A stretch of DNA of 52,730 nucleotides from an uncultured Pseudomonadota bacterium. Its GTDB lineage: Bacteria; Pseudomonadota; Alphaproteobacteria; RF32; CAG-239. A program made the position numbers and the translations under genes. The notes beneath the pieces were generated by a model. That model was not told the origin of the DNA. It saw nothing but the letters and a program-made list of their open reading frames with translations, and did not search any database. Below are positions 44,194 through 51,307 of the stretch, in pieces. The stretch covers positions 1 to 52,730 of the forward strand of contig CASFJL010000010.1 in assembly GCA_949295005.1 (NCBI GenBank), given 5' to 3'. Position 1 is the stretch's first letter; each line of letters opens with the position of its first letter.

Positions 44194-44766
44194 TTAAATA
44201 TTTTTCACACTTACGGCATACCAATCAGGATATTGTGCATTTGGTATCAAAACACGAATAGTAGAATTATTAGGACATACATTTACATAAACATGCTTGC
44301 TATCTTTTTGATATTTTTCAAGATTTTCACCGCCACAAGACAAAAAATAGCAATTTGGAGTCAATATCTTGATTTCATCCAGTTCTTTTGTATGGGGACA
44401 TTTAATGATATAATCTCCGGCACGTCCTTCTTCAAGTTTTTCATAAGCAGACAAATCTATATGATAAATTTTACTCTTTTTGACTGTTATATTTAAGTTT
44501 TCAAACTCTGTTTTTTTCTTATCTAAAACACTTTCAGGTGCTTTAATCAACTCATCCCAGGATTTAAAACCGACCAATTTAGCAATAATATGTTGAGCCT
44601 TCATCAATGAAAAATCATCAATATCTATATTAAAATCTGAGATAAGGCGGTTTATGTCAAAAAAACGCGGAGAAAAATGATAAGCCTCGTCTTCATTCTT
44701 AAAGTCGAGTTTATAATCACGATACAAATTTTTGGCTTGCAATTTGAAATAAGAAATATTGTTCAT
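44194..44766 (-). CDS. Protein with an N-terminal helical AKNLxRD/GF..W domain
   Basis: 190 aa, soluble. The first 75 residues (LQAKNLYRDYKLDF ... AQHIIAKLVGFKSWDELIKA) follow a pattern found at the start of small proteins annotated as glyoxalase-like or toxin-antitoxin-associated (A..L...L....S...AL..IA...GF..W..L). The C-terminal half (about 95-190) is mixed beta and unknown to me. AAAGGAT precedes the ATG. It opens the accessory region; function not assigned. Confidence 0.6.
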   Translation of the reverse strand: MNNISYFKLQAKNLYRDYKLDFKNEDEAYHFSPRFFDINRLISDFNIDIDDFSLMKAQHIIAKLVGFKSWDELIKAPESVLDKKKTEFENLNITVKKSKIYHIDLSAYEKLEEGRAGDYIIKCPHTKELDEIKILTPNCYFLSCGGENLEKYQKDSKHVYVNVCPNNSTIRVLIPNAQYPDWYAVSVKNI

Positions 44767-44906
44767 AATATAATCCTTTTTTGAGTAGAAGTTTTTATCT
44801 TTTGTTATAACGTCCGTAACCTTTTATCAGATAAAAAACTTCCAAAGGTTATATTATCAAATTGCTGGTTGATGAAATCTTTACACGAACGAGCCAGCTT
44901 ACCAGC

Positions 44907-44935
44907 AAAGCATAGTTTTAGACTATGCCGTTTTT
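44907..44935. terminator. Weak hairpin, possible terminator
   Basis: Stem GCATAGT / ACTATGC with a 5-base loop followed by CGTTTTT on the plus strand. The gene that needs a terminator here runs on the minus strand, where the T-tract is poor, so its role is unclear. Confidence 0.35.
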
Positions 44936-44956
44936 ATATAAAATTCAATATAATAT

Positions 44957-45529
44957 TTATGCTTCTATTGCTCTTTTTTTGCTGTTGTCCACTTCCAAAG
45001 TAATATATTCTGGTGGAATAAATCCTTTTGTCAAAACCAAGAAATAGTGTTTGATTGTTGCCCATGGAGAATAAGGAATATATTTTTCTGTTCCGCACAA
45101 TTTCCAATTACAAGGTGTTAAATCAATTTCCTCAATGGAATTAATTTTATAAATATTTTCAAAATTAGGGTCAGTTAGAATAGTTTTTCTTATGTCTTTG
45201 CAGTAAATTGCCTCAATTAATCCCTCTTTAATTAATTGTTCTAAATCAAAGGAAAGAACATCGGCATAATGAACCAGATGATTTAGATACGGGTGTTTAT
45301 AGTCTTCTATTGGTGCAATTTCAGCCACCACGCAAATTGAACGCAAACGCCCATCAAATGTTTTTTCCAAATAAGCTAAAATATCATCGAGATTTTCTGA
45401 TTTTGCACTATGCCTATGCGTGCGTAATATATTTTTACAATGTTCACTGTTTTTATCAAACATTGCCAAAGACTTGTAGCCTTCTTCTTTTATTTTTTCA
45501 TAGTTATAGGTGTATAAATAAACTTTCAT
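44957..45529 (-). CDS. Protein of unknown function (190 aa)
   Basis: No recognised family. Soluble, mixed alpha/beta, starting with a beta strand (MKVYLYTYNYEKIKEEGYKSL) and containing the segment RTHRHSAKSENLDDILAYLE. AGAGG 4 bases before the ATG overlaps the end of the extended acetyltransferase frame, so it was probably in an operon with that gene. This pairing of an acetyltransferase remnant and a small unknown protein may be a captured accessory unit. Confidence 0.6.
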   Translation of the reverse strand: MKVYLYTYNYEKIKEEGYKSLAMFDKNSEHCKNILRTHRHSAKSENLDDILAYLEKTFDGRLRSICVVAEIAPIEDYKHPYLNHLVHYADVLSFDLEQLIKEGLIEAIYCKDIRKTILTDPNFENIYKINSIEEIDLTPCNWKLCGTEKYIPYSPWATIKHYFLVLTKGFIPPEYITLEVDNSKKRAIEA

Positions 45530-45537
45530 GCATCCTC

Positions 45538-46158
45538 TTATCGGTGAATTTGTTTTTCCAGTAAATCAATGTCATTATTGCAAAGAGTCGAATGAATTCT
45601 TTCTATTTTTTCTTCATTTAAATCATAAATTTTCAGAGCAAGCAATCATTGAATAACATTTTCAGAGAACCGCTTTTTAATGACTTGCGCCGGATTGCCT
45701 CCGACAATCGTATATGGCGGAACATCTTTAGTGACCACACTTCCGGCGGCAATAACCGAGCCTTCGCCCAATTTCACCCCGGACATAATCATTGCACGCA
45801 TTCCAATCCAGACGCCGTCTTCAATAATAGTATCTCCTTTGGGATGATAACCTTCCACAATTTTATCCATAAAGGGATAATTAGAAAACCAATCGTTTCT
45901 ATGTGTATTATTTCCTCCCATAAGGATAATTGTCTCAGCCCCGATACAGACATAATTTCCAATAAAAAGCTGATCTATATGCCACTGAGGTTGCCAATTT
46001 TTCAAGCTATGCTCATCACCATAAAGATAGCGTACAACATAATCTTCAAAGCCTTCGCTCCATGCATTGGAATAGTAACTTTTTGTACCTTTAATGATGA
46101 TGTTGGGATTTTTTACTGTTTGCGATAAATATTCCACTTCAGACCATTTCTTTTCCAT
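45538..46158 (-). pseudogene. Vat/CatB-type xenobiotic acetyltransferase, truncated by TGA
   Basis: Left-handed beta-helix (hexapeptide-repeat) acetyltransferase of the family that includes streptogramin and chloramphenicol acetyltransferases. The open part (45646-46158, 170 aa) includes the catalytic-His region GGNNTHRNDWFSNYPF, GDTIIEDGVWIG and the hexapeptide coils, ending ...KKRFSENVIQ. The next codon is TGA, and the same frame continues LLALKIYDLNEEKIERIHS... for 35 codons to a TAA at 45538. That stretch matches the C-terminal helix of the family. TGA is a normal stop here (anmK), so a CGA-to-TGA change is likely. The truncated protein might keep partial fold; the substrate is unknown and resistance cannot be asserted. 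Confidence 0.8.
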
Positions 46159-46188
46159 CTATATTTCCCCTTAAAGTTATTTTGGGAT

Positions 46189-46455
46189 TTATATATTATA
46201 AAAATTAGTAAAATATATATATCTCGCTAAATAAACAAGAGCCGGTATGGATAGAATGATATAGGCTTTTTGAGATTTGTTTTACGCTTTTTCCAAGCAT
46301 AAATCGTAGGTGCAATTATTATAAGCAATAATGTTAATGTCATTATGGTATAGTTAATTTTCATATGCCCAGCCTAATGCCTCAGCATTCCATGGCATGC
46401 TGTCACTTGTCATATCATCTGGATATGTTACTGCAATGATAAAAAATACAAAGGC
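46189..46455 (-). pseudogene. Decayed copy 1 of the small membrane (immunity-like) gene
   Basis: The sequence is about 85-90% identical to the gene at 51308-51625 and its second copy. It has a 5-base deletion after GCATATGAAAAT, a 1-base deletion in the CTCAAAAA run, and no 5' end. The homology breaks at about 46455 and continues with a block that in the intact locus lies upstream of the start (AGTATATTCAGCATTTA). Clearly non-functional. The 180 bases from here to 46637 hold no other gene. Confidence 0.88.
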
Positions 46456-46637
46456 CTTCTAAGTATATTCAGCATTTACCTTAAATACAATAAATTTTAA
46501 TGAATTTTAATATATTCATAATATTATGAATTAATATAATAAATTATAGAGATAAAGAACTGAAAGCTTTTTTTACAGAATAATCATTGAATTAGATATT
46601 ATTTTGGAATATAATTTTAGTAAAGAGGTTGAAATTA

Positions 46638-47324
46638 ATGATAAAAAAACAAACTGAAATTTTTGAAGAACTCTGCAAAATTCCGCCTTTAAAAAAAGGA
46701 TGGGTACGGTTGGTGCATCGTTGCATAGACAAGGGAAGTACAGTACCGAATATAACAAAATTTGGTTTAGTTTTTAACAAAGCGGCAGCAGGGCTTACTA
46801 ACATCAAAGGAGGAAGTTATAATAGCATTACCGAAATGGCTTCAGCATATGATGAAAATGGTTTTTGGGATAGCTTAAAACACGATGATTTTTGTTGTTA
46901 TGACAATGCGCGCTATGCAGATACAAAATTAGTTTTTGATATGCCAATGGAAGAATTTTGTTTTTTAGAAACCTTTGGACGGCGCATAAAAGGGAAAGTA
47001 GATGCTAAATATTTAGTTGCAAAAATTTCTAACATAAACGCAGATAACCCTAATATTACCTTATCTCAAGAAAAAGTTTGTCAAGCTCAAGCAATATCTC
47101 ATAAAAATCCTTATCATCCAGTCCAATGCAATGATATCGAGGCTATGATAGAAAAGCTTTTAGAAAGAACTCCCTTAGAAAACAAAGCGGAAATGAAAGA
47201 AAAAATTAAGAAGACAATCAATAGGACAAAAGATAATTTTTTATTTGAAATTCAAGAAATAAAAGAAACCAGACAATCTCTCATAGCTTCAAAATTAATT
47301 AAATTTAAATATCACTCCTTATAG
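46638..47324 (+). CDS. Unknown protein, possibly toxin-like (228 aa)
   Basis: Start at the ATG 46638 with AGAGG 9 bases upstream; a TTG nine bases earlier is less likely. Soluble, basic in its last third. N-terminal features (WVRLVHRCID, FGLVFNKAAAGLTN, ARYADTKLVFDMP, GKVDAKYLVAKI) loosely recall the strand order of ADP-ribosyltransferase-like folds, where an early Arg/His strand is followed by a Ser/Thr strand. No catalytic Glu can be assigned, so this is a guess. It is the only plus-strand gene between two decayed minus-strand copies of the immunity-like gene, as if inserted there. Confidence 0.6.
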   Translation: MIKKQTEIFEELCKIPPLKKGWVRLVHRCIDKGSTVPNITKFGLVFNKAAAGLTNIKGGSYNSITEMASAYDENGFWDSLKHDDFCCYDNARYADTKLVFDMPMEEFCFLETFGRRIKGKVDAKYLVAKISNINADNPNITLSQEKVCQAQAISHKNPYHPVQCNDIEAMIEKLLERTPLENKAEMKEKIKKTINRTKDNFLFEIQEIKETRQSLIASKLIKFKYHSL

Positions 47325-47380
47325 CATAAAAAATGATATAAGATTTTATAGAAATCCTAAATATCATACTCATAATCCAT

Positions 47381-47699
47381 TTATATATTAAAAAAGTTGA
47401 TAAAATAGATATATTGTATCAGATATAAAAGAGCCGGTATGGATAGAATGATATAGGCTTTTTTGAGATTTGTTTTACGCTTTTTCCAAGCATAAATCGT
47501 AGGTACAATTATTATCAATAATATTGTTAATGTCATTATGGTATAGTTAAACCTATTTTCATATGCCCAGCCTAATGCCTCAGCATTCCATGGCATGCTG
47601 TCACTTGTCATATCATCTGGATATGTTACTGCAATGATAAAAAATACAAAGGCATAATCCTGACAATAGATAAAAAGGTATGAGTTTGATTTTTTTCAT
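47381..47699 (-). pseudogene. Frameshifted copy 2 of the small membrane (immunity-like) gene
   Basis: The 5' end (MKKIKLIPFYLLS from 47699) is identical in sense to the intact gene at 51625, but a 2-base length difference around 47660-47640 shifts the frame. The remainder stays open as a 76-residue frame (47381-47611) with the second and third hydrophobic segments (TIMTLTILLIIIVPTIYAW). A protein initiated at the internal Met cannot be excluded. It directly follows the 131-aa immunity-like gene, 14 bases beyond its stop. Confidence 0.8.
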
Positions 47700-47713
47700 A
47701 ATTGCACCTTCGG

Positions 47714-48109
47714 TTAAAGCGGAATACATTTTTGAACTTTATTCCAACTCAAGCAATCATTTCGGCATATGTGTTGGTCATAGTCCCATACCAAGCCATT
47801 ATCAAGACAAGAATCCAATTGATGTGCTCGCTTGATATTCGCATTAAATAAAAACATTTGAAGAAAAGCTAAAAAAATGAGCATTACAAAAATATAATGT
47901 TTTTGTTTATATCTATTAAACACCCAAAAAATTAGTCCCCAACACAATGTTGTGATGATTGCCACGTAAGGAATATGCGCCATTGATGCTTCTTCATTTT
48001 CCGTAATATAAGCTTCATAAATCAGAAACAAAACTATTGGCGTAATCAAAATTCCTTTAACAATTATATGCATTGCTTTAAGAAATAACTCTTTGGTTTG
48101 TTTTTTCAT
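47714..48109 (-). CDS. Small membrane protein, candidate immunity protein of effector 1
   Basis: 131 aa. Three hydrophobic helices (about 14-31, 47-64, 71-88) and a C-terminal Cys-rich tail (CLDNGLVWDYDQHICRNDC) of a kind common in small periplasm-facing proteins. AAGGAG lies 9 bases before the ATG. The gene starts 49 bases after the stop of the putative effector gene on the same strand, the order expected of an effector-immunity pair. No direct homology to a named immunity family was recognised. Confidence 0.65.
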   Translation of the reverse strand: MKKQTKELFLKAMHIIVKGILITPIVLFLIYEAYITENEEASMAHIPYVAIITTLCWGLIFWVFNRYKQKHYIFVMLIFLAFLQMFLFNANIKRAHQLDSCLDNGLVWDYDQHICRNDCLSWNKVQKCIPL

Positions 48110-48158
48110 ATATGTTTCTCCTTAAAGTTATTCTATGAGCAATATTTATATTTGCAAG

Positions 48159-48671
48159 TTATTTGTAGTAATCGCGTGGATTACGAGAGCAACTTTCTAA
48201 AAGATTTTTTCCCGATTTTGCTCCCTGCCAACCTCTACGATTTGCTTCCCAATCATCTGATGATGCTTGAATTCCATCTTTCATTACTCCATATGGAAAT
48301 TCTCGTGCTGTACTTAAAGTTTTTGCAACAAATTCTCCCCATTTTCCTCTTTTAGCGGCTTCATAATTTGCTTTACAATGAAAAAATTTATCATTTCCTA
48401 TAGTGGCATCTTCTTCCATCTCTTTTTTATTTTGCACAAAGTCATAAAATGGAGCTAATAACCCCGTTCTTGTTTTTCCTGGATAATTAGATTTATTTTT
48501 CTGCATGTATTCATTGAGATGAGCCTCTGTCTTTTTTCCCCAATTTTCAGAAATATTTGATTTTTTTGTTCTATATGTTTCTAAATAATCCTTTTTACTA
48601 TTTTCAATATTATCAATAGAAAATTTTTTAGAAGGATCTTCTTGTATAATATATCTTATTAAATTACTCAT
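48159..48671 (-). CDS. Putative effector 1 with an RHS-toxin-like C-terminal domain
   Basis: 170 aa from the ATG at 48671, which has AAGGAAAAAG upstream exactly as in effector 2; earlier in-frame starts lie in the shared leader. No signal peptide. The last 75 residues (FFHCKAN at 96-102, AREF, DDWEANRRGWQGAKSG, LLESC) follow a pattern I recall from C-termini of RHS-type and other polymorphic toxins (HC.A...G.....K.E..D......D..AN..G......C...C). Biochemical activity is unknown. Its leader is nearly identical to that of effector 2 and carries a terminator. The downstream membrane gene is the likely immunity partner. Confidence 0.6.
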   Translation of the reverse strand: MSNLIRYIIQEDPSKKFSIDNIENSKKDYLETYRTKKSNISENWGKKTEAHLNEYMQKNKSNYPGKTRTGLLAPFYDFVQNKKEMEEDATIGNDKFFHCKANYEAAKRGKWGEFVAKTLSTAREFPYGVMKDGIQASSDDWEANRRGWQGAKSGKNLLESCSRNPRDYYK

Positions 48672-48850
48672 TTCTTTTTCCTTATTCTTTGTTAATTGTA
48701 GATACAAAAAAAACCGTTGATTTTCATCAACGGTTTTTTAGACGCACTTTTCCCAAGTGACATTTTGTCTTTTATCATATTTTCTATTTAAAGTAAAGGA
48801 AAAAATTCCTATCTTGTGGGTAATTATGTTTTATGTTATTTAAGATGTTA
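48671..48850 (-). repeat. Shared effector leader, copy 1
   Basis: About 170 bases upstream of effector 1 are nearly identical (roughly 95% by eye) to 52417-52595 upstream of effector 2. Contents in transcription order: a palindrome AGGAA-AAAA-TTCCT (48797-48810), a possible -10 (TATGAT, 48774-48779), a small hairpin CACTT / AAGTG (48745-48759), a terminator hairpin, and the Shine-Dalgarno. The identity stops at both start codons. Confidence 0.9.
48705..48738 (-). terminator. Terminator inside the leader of effector 1
   Basis: Stem AAACCGTTGAT / ATCAACGGTTT with a 5-base loop followed by eight T on the minus strand, ending about 35 bases before the effector start codon. No other gene lies upstream that would need it, so it probably acts as an attenuator in the leader. 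Confidence 0.85.
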
Positions 48851-49047
48851 TAAAAAGCTTGCAGACTGACAATCTGCGATTGTCTTTGCTTAGTTCGCTT
48901 TGGCATCTAAGCTTGCCGCAGGTGCTGTCGCAACCCTTGCGCGCTAAGATGTTACAAAGAGCTTGCAGACAAAAATGAAAAACCTTTTGCATTTTTGCTT
49001 AGCGCTTCCTTTCGGGTTCGCCCCCCTGTCGGGATTATTATCAATAC
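48841..49047. repeat. Non-coding interval with short direct repeats
   Basis: TAAGATGTTAtAAAaAGCTTGCAGAC at 48841 recurs at 48944-48970 and, as TAAGATGTTCCAAAGAGCTTGC, near 52586. Small inverted repeats such as GACAATC-TGC-GATTGTC occur between. GC content is higher than around. I see no protein gene; the repeats probably mark recombination points of the cassettes. Confidence 0.55.
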
Positions 49048-49078
49048 AAAAAAGGTCTCCATAACGGAGACCTTTTTT
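49048..49078. terminator. Strong bidirectional hairpin terminator
   Basis: Stem AAAAAAGGTCTCC / GGAGACCTTTTTT with a 5-base loop. It is followed by ATTGGTG..., the same order as terminator plus tRNA 3' end at tRNA-Phe, but no tRNA follows. From 49079 to 49255 no gene is supported. Confidence 0.85.
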
Positions 49079-49255
49079 GTATTGGTGATACGAACGCGAT
49101 GAATCTCGAACTTTTACTTTCTCCTGAGTATTATCTAGCAACAATGCGTTTATATGAAGAAATTAAAAGAAATAATCTTATATCTCTGCAATTATCGCAA
49201 ACATTTGATAATGACATTTCATTAAATGAGGCAAAACATTATCATTCTCCCCCCC

Positions 49256-50041
49256 TTAAAAATTACAAATTTCCCCATCATTAGGAATAATGACCTGATT
49301 TGCTAAATCGTTTTTTTGAACAAAATCTTTAACTTTCTTACGGTCAACCAAAGCATGAGGAACAGCGTCCAAATGCGTCACAATGATTTTAGCTTCAGGA
49401 GCGGCTTGGCAAACCTGTAAAATATCGTCAAGCCCCATGATGATGGAACCACTGTCGGCAAACTGGGCATCCGCGCCGTTAACTGCAATGATTTTCGGAT
49501 GATATTTATTTATCGCCACCTCTACTTTTTCATACCAGATAGTATCGCCGACCAGATAAAACGTCTGTTCATTATCGGCTTCAAAAACAACGCCGCTGGC
49601 AGTTTCTCTCAGATTTCCGGCATCATAATATTTCTGTGTTGTTTCGGGATGTCCGTGCAAACAATCAATGCGGTACATGGTAATATTTCCAAATTTTGTA
49701 CCACTATAGTTCAAAACTCTCACATCTTCAAAACCATATTGCCGAACAACTGTCGCATCGGTTTCATCCTGCACAAACAACGGAATGTTCTTTGGCAGCA
49801 CTTTAACGGCAAATTTATCAAGATGATCCGGGTGCAGATGAGTAACAATGATGGCATCAATTCCGGCAATTATTTCTTCAATACCCATCGGTAAATTGAC
49901 TATCGGCCATCTTTTGTCTGGGAACGGACCGGCTTCCAATGGTGGATATTCATCTTTGGCGGCAAAAAACGGATCAACAAGAAAAATACTGTTTCCATAA
50001 GTAATTTTGACTGTGGCTCCACGAATTTGCTGAAATTCCAT
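49256..50041 (-). CDS. Metallo-beta-lactamase-fold hydrolase (UlaG-like)
   Basis: 261 aa from the ATG at 50041, chosen for AAGGAA upstream and because a longer frame would run through the csoR gene. The metal-binding signature HLHPDH is at residues 68-73 (THLHPDHLD). Further ligands are probably H in CLHGHPE, D in LVGDTIWYE and H in IVTHLDAVPH. This is the L-ascorbate-6-phosphate lactonase/UlaG-like branch, with many uncharacterised members. It follows csoR by 16 bases, so it is probably under the same metal-responsive control. Substrate unknown. Confidence 0.85.
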   Translation of the reverse strand: MEFQQIRGATVKITYGNSIFLVDPFFAAKDEYPPLEAGPFPDKRWPIVNLPMGIEEIIAGIDAIIVTHLHPDHLDKFAVKVLPKNIPLFVQDETDATVVRQYGFEDVRVLNYSGTKFGNITMYRIDCLHGHPETTQKYYDAGNLRETASGVVFEADNEQTFYLVGDTIWYEKVEVAINKYHPKIIAVNGADAQFADSGSIIMGLDDILQVCQAAPEAKIIVTHLDAVPHALVDRKKVKDFVQKNDLANQVIIPNDGEICNF

Positions 50042-50057
50042 TGTAAATTCCTTTCTG

Positions 50058-50333
50058 TTAATCGTTAAACTTATCAAACAGCATTTTGAGTTCGGCAATT
50101 TTTTTGTCTTTGTCTTCTGTTGAGGCAAAAGATTGAGCCACACAGTTTTGCAAATGCTTTTGCAAAATGTTGGATTCAACGGCTTTGACGGCAGCTCGCA
50201 CCGCACGCAATTGGCTTATAATGTCCGTACAATAGCGTCCTTCTTCTATCATTTTTTTAATCCCTTCGATTTGTCCGCTGATGCGGTTTAATCGCGGCAT
50301 ATTTTCCATATGGCTCAAATGTGGTTCCGACAT
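50058..50333 (-). CDS. csoR: CsoR/RcnR-family metal-sensing repressor
   Basis: 91-aa all-helical repressor of the DUF156 family, DNA-binding without a helix-turn-helix. Core sequence RLNRISGQIEGIKKMIEEGRYC with metal ligands Cys35, His60 and Cys64 (KHLQNC). The Cys-His-Cys set is that of copper(I) sensors of the CsoR type; RcnR has His at the last position and FrmR lacks it. AGAGG lies before the ATG. Neighbours on the same strand are a Cys-rich metallothionein-like protein upstream and a metallo-hydrolase downstream, consistent with a copper or soft-metal response; the actual metal is inferred. Confidence 0.88.
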   Translation of the reverse strand: MSEPHLSHMENMPRLNRISGQIEGIKKMIEEGRYCTDIISQLRAVRAAVKAVESNILQKHLQNCVAQSFASTEDKDKKIAELKMLFDKFND

Positions 50334-50390
50334 TTTTTCCTCTTAAAAAAGTTAATTACCACCCCATAATACTGTTTTTAATTTAAAATG

Positions 50391-50422
50391 TACAGCCGGA
50401 ACATACATATTGCCCCGGCTGA
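50391..50422 (-). terminator. Weak terminator between the Cys-rich/SnoaL gene and csoR
   Basis: Seven-base stem CAGCCGG / CCGGCTG with a 15-base loop and only an interrupted T-tract on the minus strand. Read-through into csoR is likely. Confidence 0.45.
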
Positions 50423-50428
50423 GTACAA

Positions 50429-50950
50429 CTATTTAAGCGGCAAATTGGTTACGCCTAATTGTTTGAAAATATCATAACGGTCATATTTTGCGCGTTTTTC
50501 TACAATTTTACCGTTTTTGACCTTTAACATACACATAAAATCCATATAAAGCTTTTTGCTTTTGACCGGAACGCCATGCCAGTTGTCTTGTTGCAACTCT
50601 CCTTCAAAGGTGAGATAAACGGCAACTCTATCTTCATCGGCAAGCATAAATTGGTTTGTCATCTTAAAATCGCCGAACGGATCCATATTGCTGCGTTCCA
50701 AATCAATAAATGCCTGAACACCCTCAAGTTTGGTATGAACTTCGGGATAATAAACAAAATCATCACTGCACAAGGTGGCGGCTTCATCATAGCGGCGAGC
50801 GGCAATCAATTCATAAAATTTGCGAACAAGCTCTTTATTTTTGCGCACATAGCAAGTGCACTCCGGGCAACATTTGTTTTCTTCCGTGCATTGGCAATTT
50901 TCGCCACAATGGCAGCCAGATGAACAGCAGCAGTTTTTATTATCTTCCAT
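50429..50950 (-). CDS. Metallothionein-like Cys-rich N-terminus fused to a SnoaL/NTF2-like domain
   Basis: 173 aa. Residues 7-33 contain eleven cysteines (CCC, CHC, CQC, CC and CTC clusters), a density typical of metallothioneins, suited to binding Cu(I), Zn or Cd. From about residue 36 the protein is a SnoaL/NTF2-like fold (LVRKFYELIAARRYDEAATLCSDDFVYY...), usually a ligand-binding or isomerase-like cone. I do not know this fusion as a described family. AAGGAG before the ATG supports the start. The promoter upstream lies inside an operator-like inverted repeat, and csoR is the next gene, so metal-induced expression is a reasonable inference. Confidence 0.78.
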   Translation of the reverse strand: MEDNKNCCCSSGCHCGENCQCTEENKCCPECTCYVRKNKELVRKFYELIAARRYDEAATLCSDDFVYYPEVHTKLEGVQAFIDLERSNMDPFGDFKMTNQFMLADEDRVAVYLTFEGELQQDNWHGVPVKSKKLYMDFMCMLKVKNGKIVEKRAKYDRYDIFKQLGVTNLPLK

Positions 50951-50972
50951 TTATTTTCTCCTTAAACAATTA

Positions 50973-51030
50973 ACACATACCCCCAGTGAGTATATTTAAT
51001 ATACATATACAGGGTATGTGTATTTGTCAA
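50973..51030 (-). promoter_or_regulatory. Promoter with CsoR-type operator-like inverted repeat
   Basis: On the minus strand TTGACA (51025-51030) and TATGTA (51002-51007) are 17 bases apart. The ten-base arms ACACATACCC (50973-50982) and GGGTATGTGT (51012-51021) form a perfect inverted repeat spanning the core promoter, with an inner palindrome GTATAT-TTA-ATATAC. G/C-tract palindromes of the TACCC...GGGTA type are typical of CsoR-family operators. Repressor binding here would block transcription. Confidence 0.7.
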
Positions 51031-51307
51031 GAATAAAATTTGAATAGATGTGAATATAGTCTTCCAAACTTGTTTCCTAGAAAAAAAGTCAATCCCCAAA
51101 ATATTGAAAAACACTTTCGATGATTTCCAATGCAGTTACCAGCGCACTTGGCAAATCGGCGCGGAATAAAGGGCTTTACGGAAAGGATTTAAAACGAAAA
51201 AAGAGGAAGTATAAACTTCCTCTTTTCAAATTGGTGATGCTGTTCACCTAAGATTGTGGAAAACTCCCCTAATCACAAGTTATTTATAATCATCACGATG
51301 GCTGAAT
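51031..51307. other. Intergenic interval without a supported gene
   Basis: Contains a 44-codon frame (51120-51251, plus strand) without Shine-Dalgarno, which I do not accept as a gene. It also contains the hairpin AAAAGAGGAAGT / ACTTCCTCTTTT (51199-51226), followed by TTGGTGATGC, again resembling a terminator next to a decayed tRNA 3' end. Confidence 0.5.

Noticed and set aside
35111..45646. Genetic-code change (TAG or TGA as sense codons)
   Set aside because: Two genes have in-frame stops, but flgE ends with TAG, anmK and the DUF4381 and BatB-BatC genes end with TGA, and no other gene needs recoding.
49084..49112. tRNA gene on the minus strand after the terminator at 49048
   Set aside because: A CACCA-like end and a GTTCGA-like block are present, but no acceptor, D or anticodon stems can be formed.
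51120..51251. 44-codon plus-strand frame, possibly a fragment of a larger protein
   Set aside because: No ribosome-binding site, a stop just upstream, and it reads across a terminator hairpin; no convincing family match.
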